This document shows positions 51,137 to 59,108 of a DNA stretch of 64,000 bases, in pieces. The stretch is taken from assembly GCA_002083655.1 (NCBI GenBank), contig MSXR01000001.1, forward strand, positions 62,001 to 126,000, in the 5' to 3' direction. The DNA is from Proteobacteria bacterium ST_bin14. GTDB lineage: Bacteria > Pseudomonadota > Alphaproteobacteria > Sphingomonadales > Sphingomonadaceae. Numbering within the stretch: position 1 is the first letter of the stretch; the number at the start of each line of letters is the position of its first letter. The notes under the pieces are model-generated. The model was not told the origin of the DNA and did not search any database. It was given only the letters and a program-made list of their open reading frames with translations. A program made the position numbers and the translations under genes.

Positions 51137-51982
51137 TCAAGCATCGCGCGCGAGGCGAAAGCCGATATGCGCGCTGGTCATCAAAGCGTCGACCGCAATC
51201 CGCGCGGCGGGGCGGTAACGCTGGCAATATTCAGCGGCACACAGAAATGATCCACCTTTCAGGATCACCAGCTCGCTGGTCGATGCATCGAGCGCGCAAC
51301 AGCGGGGTGCCGGGCTAGCGGGTGCCGGGCTAGCGGGTGAAAGTGCGGGGGCGGCTGCAGTGCTTGTCCATTCCCAGACATTACCGATCATATCGATCAG
51401 CCCGCGAGCATCCGCTGGATAATGGCCAACCGGCGTCGTGCCGGGCTGCGGCAGGCGATCATGATACCAGGGAAAGCTGCCCGTCCAGAAATTCGCCATC
51501 ATCAGGCCGCCGGGCAAAAGATCATCGCCCCACGCATAATCGGCATCAATCAGCCCGGCCCGCGCGGCGGCCTCCCATTCGGCCTCGCCCGGCAATCGTG
51601 CCCCCGCCCATGCAGCATAGGCTGCCGCATCAGCTTGCGCTACATGAACGACGGGGTGATCTTGCCGCGTATTTATGGTTGAACCGGGCCCTTCCGGTTC
51701 GCGCCACCATGCGCCCTTTGTCGTATGCCACCAGGCCGCCGGATCGTGCAGCGCGACCGGACCACGCGTCGCGACAAAAACCGCGGAGAGCCCTGCTTGT
51801 TCGGCAACCGTGACATGGCCGGTTGCCGTCACAAAGCGAGCGAACTCGGCGTTTGTGACCGGGGCGGTCGCGATCTCGAACCCAGCGAGACTTATGATCC
51901 GCGCCGGGCGTTCCTCAGGATAATGTCGATCTGAGCCGACCCGATAATCGCCGCCTGCAATGGCAACGAAGCGATCATTCAT
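51137..51982 (-). CDS. Formylglycine-generating enzyme (sulfatase-modifying factor)
   Basis: I chose the ATG at 51982, which overlaps the upstream gene's stop by eight bases. The 281-residue protein matches FGE: GDYRVGSDRHYPEERPAR, ATAPVTNAEFARFV, ARLPGEAEWEAAARAG, IGNVWEWT, and the active-site region GGSFLCAAEYCQRYRPAAR. The two catalytic cysteines are near 248 and 253, spaced as in human FGE (336/341). It converts the Cys of CxPxR in sulfatases to formylglycine, and two such sulfatases flank it. The segment between WEWT and the active site is shortened and contains a Ser/Pro/Ala low-complexity run (ALSPASPAPASPAP) encoded by tandem repeats. Confidence 0.92.
   Translation of the reverse strand: MNDRFVAIAGGDYRVGSDRHYPEERPARIISLAGFEIATAPVTNAEFARFVTATGHVTVAEQAGLSAVFVATRGPVALHDPAAWWHTTKGAWWREPEGPGSTINTRQDHPVVHVAQADAAAYAAWAGARLPGEAEWEAAARAGLIDADYAWGDDLLPGGLMMANFWTGSFPWYHDRLPQPGTTPVGHYPADARGLIDMIGNVWEWTSTAAAPALSPASPAPASPAPRCCALDASTSELVILKGGSFLCAAEYCQRYRPAARIAVDALMTSAHIGFRLARDA
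51306..51339. repeat. 15-bp tandem repeat inside the FGE gene
   Basis: The unit GGTGCCGGGCTAGCG is repeated twice exactly (51306-51320, 51321-51335), with the first four bases of a third. It encodes the Ser-Pro-Ala-Pro-Ala stretch of the enzyme, in frame, so repeat number could vary without breaking the protein. Confidence 0.8.
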
Positions 51983-52994
51983 CGGCGAACAGCGCGCCGC
52001 ATCCGGTGCCCGCCAGCGCATGATTTACCCGCGCCCGTGCGCCTGTATCCAGCGCATCATATTGGGTGCGCAACGCGGCAAGGCATTTTGCCTGATAGGC
52101 AAAGGGTGCCTGCTCCCACACCCGCCCATCGATCACCGTGCTCACCCGGTCAGCCCCGCCGCGCACGGCATAGGCATTAGCAATTAATAGCGGCACATAG
52201 GTGCGCCCGATCTCACAAAGCAACGCGGTGATCGTCGCCGGTAACGCCGCCAGATCAACCCAGCCGCTCGGCGTTTCGCCCGACAAATCTTCCATCACAT
52301 GCGCCCAAGCAATCACGCGCGGGGCCGCTGCCGTTGCCGCTGCCATTGGTGTGGGATCAAACATCGCAAGCTGGGTGAGCTGGCCATACATCGCAAAATC
52401 ACCGCTGCCGGGCTGATCGCCGAGCAGGAAAGCGTGGCGCGCAAAATGCCGGTCAAGAATTGCCAATAGCCGGGTATAGCTCGCCTCTATTGTGGCCGCT
52501 GTAACCGCGTTGGAGCCGACATAGCTCAGCCGCCCGATTTGCCGCCCGCCAAAACTGTCGCCCAGTGCCTTCAGCTCAGCATCGGTCAGCGGCTTGCCGA
52601 ACCAATTGGGCAGCACGGTTGCAGATTTGGCGATGTCAGGCTCGAACGACCAGCGATAATGGAACATCGCCTTGGTCAGCCATTCATCGCCATAATCCTC
52701 GATCAGCGCATCAATCAGCGCCAGTGCGGGATCGCTAGGAATCACGCTGCGCCCGCCATGCTCCGCCTCCAGCCGCCGAATGATCGGGGTGGAATCGGTC
52801 ATCGGCACGGGCGATCCAGCGCCATCGGCGAAGTAGAAAGTCGGCAACAGCGGCACTTTTGGCGCGGGCAGTGTGTCACGCACCTTGCTGGCGTGGACGA
52901 AGTGATAGGGCAGCCGCCGATAGCGCAGCACCGCCAGCATCTTGCGTGTATAGGGTGATCCGGGGGAGCCAGCGATCAGGATAGGGTCGGTCAC
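51975..52994 (-). CDS. Glutathione S-transferase-like protein
   Basis: I chose the GTG at 52994, which has AGGAGA six bases upstream. The product is 339 residues. An N-terminal thioredoxin-like domain starts LIAGSPGSPYTRKMLAVLRYRRLPYHFV and continues to FYFADGAGSPVPMTDSTPIIRRLE, where the Asp/Ser pair for glutathione binding would be. A C-terminal helical domain holds HAFLLGDQPGSGDFAMYGQL. The length exceeds that of typical GSTs (about 210 residues) through extra C-terminal sequence. The stop overlaps the FGE start. A role in handling the substrate of the sulfate-ester pathway is inferred from context only. Confidence 0.8.
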   Translation of the reverse strand: MTDPILIAGSPGSPYTRKMLAVLRYRRLPYHFVHASKVRDTLPAPKVPLLPTFYFADGAGSPVPMTDSTPIIRRLEAEHGGRSVIPSDPALALIDALIEDYGDEWLTKAMFHYRWSFEPDIAKSATVLPNWFGKPLTDAELKALGDSFGGRQIGRLSYVGSNAVTAATIEASYTRLLAILDRHFARHAFLLGDQPGSGDFAMYGQLTQLAMFDPTPMAAATAAAPRVIAWAHVMEDLSGETPSGWVDLAALPATITALLCEIGRTYVPLLIANAYAVRGGADRVSTVIDGRVWEQAPFAYQAKCLAALRTQYDALDTGARARVNHALAGTGCGALFADE

Positions 52995-53058
52995 GCATGC
53001 TCTCCTGGCCGATACAGTGATCTGGTCGCGGCTTGCGCGATTGGCGCTGCCGATGTTA

Positions 53059-53077
53059 TTGGCATTGATACTGCCGA
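53059..53077. promoter_or_regulatory. Candidate operator 3: TTGGCA-N7-TGCCGA
   Basis: This inverted repeat matches site 2 at 11 of 12 arm positions with the same spacer. It lies in the 100-base divergent gap between the GST-like/FGE operon (start 52994) and the SCP2-like/sulfatase operon (start 53096). Confidence 0.6.
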
Positions 53078-53095
53078 AAGGTGAAAGGTTCAATC

Positions 53096-53398
53096 ATGGC
53101 TGCGCTGGGTGACATTACCGCGATTATGGCGGCGAACGAAGCTTTTGTGCCGGGTCGCCGCATCAAGTTTGATTTTGGTGTAGACGGCGTGATCCTGCTC
53201 GACGGGGTTGCAGCGGCGGTTACGAACGAAGACGCACCCGCCGAAACCACGCTGCGGATGAGCCTGGAGAACTTCAAGGCGCTGGCAAAGGGCAAGCTGA
53301 ACCCTGCAATGGCGGTGATGATGGGCAAGATCAAACTCGATGGCGACATGGCGCTGGCGATGCAGCTTCAGGCAGTGACGGCGAAGATCAAGCTCTGA
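53096..53398 (+). CDS. SCP2 sterol-binding-like domain protein
   Basis: The ATG at 53096 follows AAAGG and gives 100 residues. The chain reads like a minimal SCP2 domain: IKFDFGVDGVILLDG, LRMSLENFKALAKGKLNPAMAVMMGKIKLDGDMALAMQLQ. The GKIKLDGDMALAMQL segment is the best-conserved part of the family. These domains bind lipids or acyl-CoA thioesters in the cytoplasm. The gene is 11 bases upstream of the second sulfatase, which hints at a hydrophobic, possibly steroid- or alkyl-like, sulfated substrate. Confidence 0.78.
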   Translation: MAALGDITAIMAANEAFVPGRRIKFDFGVDGVILLDGVAAAVTNEDAPAETTLRMSLENFKALAKGKLNPAMAVMMGKIKLDGDMALAMQLQAVTAKIKL

Positions 53399-53409
53399 AG
53401 GGGCAGGAT

Positions 53410-55833
53410 ATGGCGAATTCGGGGGATGGCGGCGCAGGACCAACCGGCACTGACAAAAAAGGCATTGATCGCCGCTCGCTATTGATTGGTGGCGCGGTGG
53501 GGGCAGGCGGCGCGGCGGCGCTGGCGGCAGGCGGTGTATATGTGAAGGGGCAACTGACGCCCTATATCGCACAGGCCCCCGTGGCGGAGGGCGCACCGCC
53601 ACAAATCGCGCAATCCTATGCCGATTCGCATCCCGCGCGCAGCGGCCCGGCCAAGCCGCCTGCGGGCGCGCCCAATATCGTGGTGATCATCCTCGACGAT
53701 GTCGGCTTTGCCGATCTTGGGTGTTACGGCAGCGACATCGAAACGGCGGCAATTGATGCGCTGGCGGCGCGCGGGCTCCGCTATGCCAATTTTCGCACCA
53801 CCGCGATGTGCTCGCCCACCCGGGCAGCGTTCCTCACAGGGCTCAACCACCATAATGCCGGGATGGGCTGGCTTGCCGATATCGACAGCGGCTTTCCGGG
53901 CTATCGCGGCGATTTGACCCGCGATGCCGCCACCCTGCCTGAAGTGCTGAACGACGCGGGCTATGGCACCTATCTATGCGGCAAATGGCATGTGAACCTG
54001 TCCGCCAGCAATGGCCCGACGGGGCCGTTCCACAACTGGCCCACTAATCGCGGGTTCGACCATGCATATTGGTTTCAGGGCCATTCGAGCGATTATTTCC
54101 ACCCCGGCGCGATGTTTGACGGGACGACGCTGGTCGATATCTCGGCGCGGCCCGATGCCGATACCTATTACATCACCGACGACCTGACAGATCACGCAAT
54201 TGGTTATATCCGCACGCATCACGCGGTGGCGCCTGACCGGCCATTTTATGTCCAGCTCGCCTATTCCGGCGCGCATTCGCCCCTCCACGCCAAGCCTGCG
54301 CTGCGCGACAAGTTCAAGGGCCGGTACGACGCGGGATGGGATGTGCTCCGCCGCAAACGGCTCGAAAAGCAGCACATGCTGGGGATTGTATCACCCACCA
54401 CGCAACTTCCGCCGCTGTCCAAAGGTGCTGACGCCTGGGACAGTTTGTCGCCTGAACAGCGCCGCGTTTATGCGCGCTATATGGAGGTTTATGCAGGCGT
54501 TATCGCCTCGATTGATGAAAATATCGGGCGATTGACCGCTGAACTCGACGCAATGGGGGTTCGCGATGATACGATGATCGTGCTGTTTTCCGACAATGGC
54601 GGCTCGCCAGAGGGCACGCCTGCCGGCACGCCCAATATATTCGCCTCGGCGCTGGGCCGCGCAGTGCCGCTCGCCGATGCTGAAAAATTGCTGCCTGAAA
54701 TGGGCGAGGCGACCACCTTTCCGCACTACCCGATGGGTTGGGCCAATGCGTCAAACACCCCGTTCCGGCTATACAAGCAATTCACCAATCTGGGCGGGGT
54801 TGCCGATCCGCTGATCGTCAGCTGGCCCAAGGGGATCGGGGCCAAGGGCGAGATTCGCAAGCAATTCGTCCATGTGATCGATCTGTTCCCGACGCTGCTG
54901 GAGGCCGCCAAGCTGAAGCGACCCGAGCTGTATCAGGGCCGCCGCCAAAAGCCTGTCGACGGGGCCAGCTTTGCCGCCACCTTCGCCTCGCCCGCAGCCC
55001 CAACGCGACGTGAGCAATATTATGAGCTGGGCGGCTACCGTGCTTATGAAGAGGGCAAATGGCGACTGGTGACGCTGCATGAACGCGGCAACAGCTTTGA
55101 TGGTGACGCCTGGGCGCTGTATGACTTGTCGACCGATCCGACCGAGATGACTGATCTGGCAGGTCGCCACCCTGATATCGCGGCATCGCTGAAGGCGAAA
55201 TGGGACAAGGCGGCGCGCGCCAACAATGTCTATCCGCTTGATGATCGTAACCTGATCGTCAAGATGAGCCAGCAGCGGATGGCCGATATTCGCCCATTAT
55301 GGGAATTCCGCCCGCCCGTACCTTATTTGCCAGTCGAGGCTTCGCCTCTGGTTTGCGGCCTGGATCACAGCATTGAAATCGCGATTGATCGCCCGGCTGA
55401 TGTGGAGGACGGGGTGTTGATCGCGCATGGTTCTGCACCTGCGGGCTATGTGATTTATCTGAAGGGCGGACAGCTTTTCTATGACAGCAGCATCATCCCC
55501 TGGTCCGAACGGATTTCGGGCGGGCCGGTGCCGGTGGGTAAATCGGTTATCCGCTATGTCCAGAAGATGACGGTGCGGCCGTTTGAAGGGGGTGGCACCT
55601 TGTTCATCAACGGTGAACAACGTGCAACGCACCGGTTTGACAAGATCATCGCCTCCCCCAGTTACGACGGCATGTCGATCGGTCGTGATTTTGGTGCGCC
55701 CGTTTCCACCGCGTACAAAGGGGCCAACCCATTTGGCGGCACGATTGAGCGGGTGACAATCAAGGTCGATAATCGCGCCCCGACGCTGCAGGAAATCCGC
55801 AGCTTCATCAAGGCGATGCAGATCAAGGTTTGA
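53410..55833 (+). CDS. Tat-exported arylsulfatase with C-terminal beta domain
   Basis: The 807-residue protein starts with a twin-arginine signal (IDRRSLLIGGAVGAGGAAAL), so it is exported folded to the periplasm. The sulfatase core has VVIILDDVGFADLGCYGSDI (metal Asp pair), active-site CSPTR with Cys134 for formylglycine, YLCGKWHV, and the second metal site in IVLFSDNGGSPEG. The C-terminal 200 residues (from about 600) look like a concanavalin/LamG-type beta domain (GGTLFINGEQRATHRF), common in large arylsulfatases. The coupled SCP2-like gene upstream and the FGE gene nearby support a sulfate-ester pathway. Confidence 0.9.
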   Translation: MANSGDGGAGPTGTDKKGIDRRSLLIGGAVGAGGAAALAAGGVYVKGQLTPYIAQAPVAEGAPPQIAQSYADSHPARSGPAKPPAGAPNIVVIILDDVGFADLGCYGSDIETAAIDALAARGLRYANFRTTAMCSPTRAAFLTGLNHHNAGMGWLADIDSGFPGYRGDLTRDAATLPEVLNDAGYGTYLCGKWHVNLSASNGPTGPFHNWPTNRGFDHAYWFQGHSSDYFHPGAMFDGTTLVDISARPDADTYYITDDLTDHAIGYIRTHHAVAPDRPFYVQLAYSGAHSPLHAKPALRDKFKGRYDAGWDVLRRKRLEKQHMLGIVSPTTQLPPLSKGADAWDSLSPEQRRVYARYMEVYAGVIASIDENIGRLTAELDAMGVRDDTMIVLFSDNGGSPEGTPAGTPNIFASALGRAVPLADAEKLLPEMGEATTFPHYPMGWANASNTPFRLYKQFTNLGGVADPLIVSWPKGIGAKGEIRKQFVHVIDLFPTLLEAAKLKRPELYQGRRQKPVDGASFAATFASPAAPTRREQYYELGGYRAYEEGKWRLVTLHERGNSFDGDAWALYDLSTDPTEMTDLAGRHPDIAASLKAKWDKAARANNVYPLDDRNLIVKMSQQRMADIRPLWEFRPPVPYLPVEASPLVCGLDHSIEIAIDRPADVEDGVLIAHGSAPAGYVIYLKGGQLFYDSSIIPWSERISGGPVPVGKSVIRYVQKMTVRPFEGGGTLFINGEQRATHRFDKIIASPSYDGMSIGRDFGAPVSTAYKGANPFGGTIERVTIKVDNRAPTLQEIRSFIKAMQIKV

Positions 55834-55843
55834 TGGCGGCGGC

Positions 55844-56485
55844 CTAGCCGGCAATGCCCCGCGCCAGCAGCTGTGCGACGGTATCGGCGACCGCGTCGGG
55901 GCTGACATCCTCGTTCCAGACACCGTAGCGCAGCCCCAGGAACACGTTCATCCCCATGATCGCCCAGGCATAGACCTCTGCGGTGTTGCCCTGCACATCG
56001 CCGCGCACGTCGCCGCGCGCCGCGGCTGCCTGTAATCGCTGGGCGATACGATCGGCCGTGGTGGCGTAATGCGCGCGAAAACTGTCGGGATCGACGAACT
56101 CGGCCTCGTCGATGATGCGATATATCTCCTTATGCCCGCGCACAAATTCAATGAAGCTGTGCAGGCCCGCCCGTTCGGCGGCAATCTGGTCGGGTGCCGC
56201 ACGGATGTGCGGCGTTACATGATCGCGCACCTGATCTGACATATCGCGCACCAGTGCACGGAACACCGCGTCCTTGCTGTCAAAATAGGTGTAGAAACTG
56301 CCCAGCGCCACGCCAGCGCGCCGCGTGATGCCGCTGATTGATGTTTCGTGGAAGCCGCGCTCACCAAATTCGATCGCCGCCGCGTCGAGGATCGCCCGCA
56401 ACGTTTTTCGTCCCCGGTCAGTGCGGGGCGCCTTGCCCTCGCTCGCCGCTGAAACTGTTGCAGAAGCGGCACGCTCTCCCGCCAT
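55844..56485 (-). CDS. TetR-family transcriptional regulator
   Basis: The 213-residue protein has an N-terminal helix-turn-helix (LRAILDAAAIEFGERGFHETSISGITRRAGVALGSFYTYFDSKDAVFRAL), with AGGGGAATG upstream of the ATG. The ligand domain includes a short duplicated GDVRGDVQGN. It is divergent from the TonB receptor gene. The inverted repeat at 56511-56531 between them is a likely operator, so it probably represses the receptor and itself. It may respond to a hydrophobic ligand, as many TetR proteins do. Confidence 0.88.
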   Translation of the reverse strand: MAGERAASATVSAASEGKAPRTDRGRKTLRAILDAAAIEFGERGFHETSISGITRRAGVALGSFYTYFDSKDAVFRALVRDMSDQVRDHVTPHIRAAPDQIAAERAGLHSFIEFVRGHKEIYRIIDEAEFVDPDSFRAHYATTADRIAQRLQAAAARGDVRGDVQGNTAEVYAWAIMGMNVFLGLRYGVWNEDVSPDAVADTVAQLLARGIAG

Positions 56486-56510
56486 TTTTCATTCCCCTAA
56501 AGTCCCAAGT

Positions 56511-56531
56511 TGAAACCTGGTTCATGTTTCA
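56511..56531. promoter_or_regulatory. Candidate TetR operator
   Basis: TGAAAC (56511-56516) and GTTTCA (56526-56531) form a perfect inverted repeat with a nine-base spacer. Inside it AACC-T-GGTT (56514-56522) forms a second palindrome. The site is 26 bases from the regulator start and about 70 from the receptor start, as expected for an autoregulated divergent pair. Confidence 0.6.
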
Positions 56532-56599
56532 GTATAGCGTCTCTTCACGGCGTTCAACCCACCAGAAGGGGCGCGCCAAAATGGAGGGGAGAACTCATC

Positions 56600-58957
56600 A
56601 TGTCACCACGCTTTTTATCCGCCCGCGCGCTCCTGCAGCTTGGCGCCGCCGTCAGCGCGCTTGTCGCTGCCCCCGCTTTTGCCCAAACGGCGCCGGCGGC
56701 ACCTGCGACCACGCAAGCCGACCGCCCCGTGGCAGAGGAAGGGGACATTCTGGTCACCGCGCGTCGCCGTGAAGAAACGCTGCTCGACGTGCCGATTGCA
56801 ATCACAACCTTTTCGGGTGCGCAGCTGAACCAATCGGGTGCGGCCGACATTACCGACATTGGTAACTACACCCCCAACGTCACGCTGGAAGTATCGCGCG
56901 GCACCAGCTCAACGCTGACCGCGTTCATCCGCGGCATTGGCCAGCAGGATCCGGTGGCAGGATTCGAGGCGGGCGTCGGCATCTACCTCGACGATGTTTA
57001 TCTCAACCGGCCTCAGGCTGCAGTGCTTGATATCTATGAGGTCGAGCGGATCGAAGTGCTGCGCGGGCCGCAGGGTACGCTGTATGGCCGCAATACAATC
57101 GGCGGCGCGATCAAATATGTCACCAAGCGGCTTTCGGATGATCCTACGGCTACGCTGCGCGGGTCTTATGGCAGCTATAATCAGGCCGACGGCATCATTA
57201 GCGGCAGCGTGCCGTTGTTCGATGGCAAGGTAAAAATTGGCGGCGCGATTGCGCGCCTCAGCCGTGACGGGTTCGGCACCAACCTCACCACAGGCGAGGA
57301 AAACTACAACAAGGATATTTGGGCGGGCCGTGGCACGCTCGAAATTGAGCCGAGCACAGAGGCATTCTTCCGCATCACCGGCGATTACACGCAGGATAGC
57401 ACCAATGCGCGTGGCGGCCACCGGCTCATCCCGGGCATCGTTTCACGCACGCCGGTGCTTGCCAATGTCTTTGACACGCGCGGCGGGCTGAACAGCCCGG
57501 CGCAGGACGTAAAGGCGTTTGGTATTTCCGGTTTCGGCGAAGTGCGCCCAACCGACTGGCTAACCTTCCGCAGCATCACCGCCTATCGCCAGGACGACAG
57601 CAGCACGCCAATCGATTTTGATGCGCTACCCGCCGTTGATGTCGATGTGCCCGCATTTTACAACAACAAGCAATTCAGTCAGGAAGTCCAATTCCTGGTC
57701 AACACCGGCGGCTTCAATGGCCTGCTCGGCCTTTATTATCTTGATGCATCATCACGCACGGTGTTCGACGTGCGGCTGCCGAACACCGTCACAGCGCTCA
57801 CTTTTGGCAATGTACGGACGGATACGGCGGCGATTTTTGGCGATTTCAGCTATGATTTCAATGAAATGTTCAGCATATCGGCTGGCGGGCGATACACTTG
57901 GGATGATCGCCGGTCACAAATTCAGCGTAATGTTTATCTGGGCGCTTCGCCATTTTTCGGCGGCACCAGCAACCCGATCGTCCGGCAAACCGATTTTCGC
58001 GGCAAGCTGAGCTTCAAGGCGTTTACTCCCCGCGTGTCGGTCAGCTTCAAGCCGAACGCCAATAACAATTTTTACGCAAGCTATGCCGAAGGCTTCAAGG
58101 GCGGCGGCTTTGATCCGCGCGGGGTGGGCACTGCCGCACCCGATCTGAACGGCAATGGCATAAACGGGGCAGGCGGCGACCAGGCAGATATTTTCAGCTT
58201 CCTGTCATTCGATCCCGAAGACGTTCGCACCTATGAAATCGGCTATAAGGGCTCATTGTTTGACCGCCGACTGAACATCGCGATTTCGGCCTTCCACTCG
58301 GATTATCAAAACGTCCAGATCCCCGGTTCGGTCGGGGTTGTGGTTGGCGGGATTCAGACCTTTGCCGGCATCACCACTAATGCCGCCCAGGCACAGCTTC
58401 GCGGCATTGAGCTGGAGGGCAACGCCGTGCTCGCCAAGAATCTGGGGGTCAGCGGCGGACGGCTGGTGCTGGCGTGGACGGCGGGTTATCTCGACGCGAA
58501 GTATAAATCCTACATCGATGCTCGCGGGCGTGAGGTCGCTGGATTGCGCGCGGTGCAGAACACGCCGGATTGGACCGCGAGTGGATCAATCAGCTATGAC
58601 GTGCCGATCAACGACGGGTCACTGAACCTGAGCGCCGCTGTTTCCTATCGCGGGGATTCGCAACAATTCGAAGTTCCCACCGCGATGCTCGATCAGCCGG
58701 GTTTTGCCCTGTTTGATGCCAATGCGGTGTGGACGGTGAACAAGACCTTCTCAATCGGGGTGCATGGCCGCAACCTGTTCGACAAGCGCTACATTGTGGC
58801 GGGGTATAACTTCTTGAGCGCAAACGCGGATACCGGCGTTTTCAACCGTAACGCCATGACTGGCAACTTCATCTCGACGCTGGGTGCAGACGGTATTTTG
58901 ACCGCTTATTACGGCAACCCACGCCAGGTGAACGTAACGGCGCAAGTGAAGTTCTGA
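56600..58957 (+). CDS. TonB-dependent receptor
   Basis: The ATG at 56600 has GGAGGGGAGA upstream; an in-frame ATG at 56510 would run through the operator region. The product is 785 residues. A signal peptide ends near PAFAQTA. GDILVTARRREETLLDVPIAIT is the TonB box and plug start, with VEVLRGPQGTLYGRNTIGGAIKYVT (as VERIEVLRGPQG) further on. A barrel closes with Phe (VNVTAQVKF). This receptor type is abundant in sphingomonads and linked to uptake of aromatic, steroid-like or iron compounds. Its position beside a sulfatase locus suggests uptake of a sulfated or desulfated hydrophobic compound. Confidence 0.9.
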   Translation: MSPRFLSARALLQLGAAVSALVAAPAFAQTAPAAPATTQADRPVAEEGDILVTARRREETLLDVPIAITTFSGAQLNQSGAADITDIGNYTPNVTLEVSRGTSSTLTAFIRGIGQQDPVAGFEAGVGIYLDDVYLNRPQAAVLDIYEVERIEVLRGPQGTLYGRNTIGGAIKYVTKRLSDDPTATLRGSYGSYNQADGIISGSVPLFDGKVKIGGAIARLSRDGFGTNLTTGEENYNKDIWAGRGTLEIEPSTEAFFRITGDYTQDSTNARGGHRLIPGIVSRTPVLANVFDTRGGLNSPAQDVKAFGISGFGEVRPTDWLTFRSITAYRQDDSSTPIDFDALPAVDVDVPAFYNNKQFSQEVQFLVNTGGFNGLLGLYYLDASSRTVFDVRLPNTVTALTFGNVRTDTAAIFGDFSYDFNEMFSISAGGRYTWDDRRSQIQRNVYLGASPFFGGTSNPIVRQTDFRGKLSFKAFTPRVSVSFKPNANNNFYASYAEGFKGGGFDPRGVGTAAPDLNGNGINGAGGDQADIFSFLSFDPEDVRTYEIGYKGSLFDRRLNIAISAFHSDYQNVQIPGSVGVVVGGIQTFAGITTNAAQAQLRGIELEGNAVLAKNLGVSGGRLVLAWTAGYLDAKYKSYIDARGREVAGLRAVQNTPDWTASGSISYDVPINDGSLNLSAAVSYRGDSQQFEVPTAMLDQPGFALFDANAVWTVNKTFSIGVHGRNLFDKRYIVAGYNFLSANADTGVFNRNAMTGNFISTLGADGILTAYYGNPRQVNVTAQVKF

Positions 58958-58966
58958 ACGAATGCG

Positions 58967-59003
58967 GGGGGCGGCTCGGCTTTGGCCGTGCTGCCCCCGG
59001 TTT
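58967..59003 (+). terminator. Rho-independent-like terminator after the TonB receptor
   Basis: GGGGGCGGC pairs with GCTGCCCCC (one G-U pair). A further CGGC/GCCG stem is inside the loop, and GGTTTGTCTTGT follows. It begins nine bases after the receptor stop. Confidence 0.75.
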
Positions 59004-59108
59004 GTCTTGTGTGCTGGTAAAAGCGCTGCGCCTGGGCTTGGACTCGGGCTTAGACTTCACCCAGCCCGACCGGGGAGGGTTAGCTAAGGCGACTCACCGC
59101 GCCCTCGC

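Noticed and set aside
48516..53077. Sigma-54 promoters as the main explanation of the TTGGCA-N7-TGCCAA repeats
   Set aside because: GG-N10-GC is present, but -12 regions read ACGC, GTGC and CTGC rather than TTGC, and the repeats are symmetric beyond what sigma-54 needs. Kept as an alternative only.
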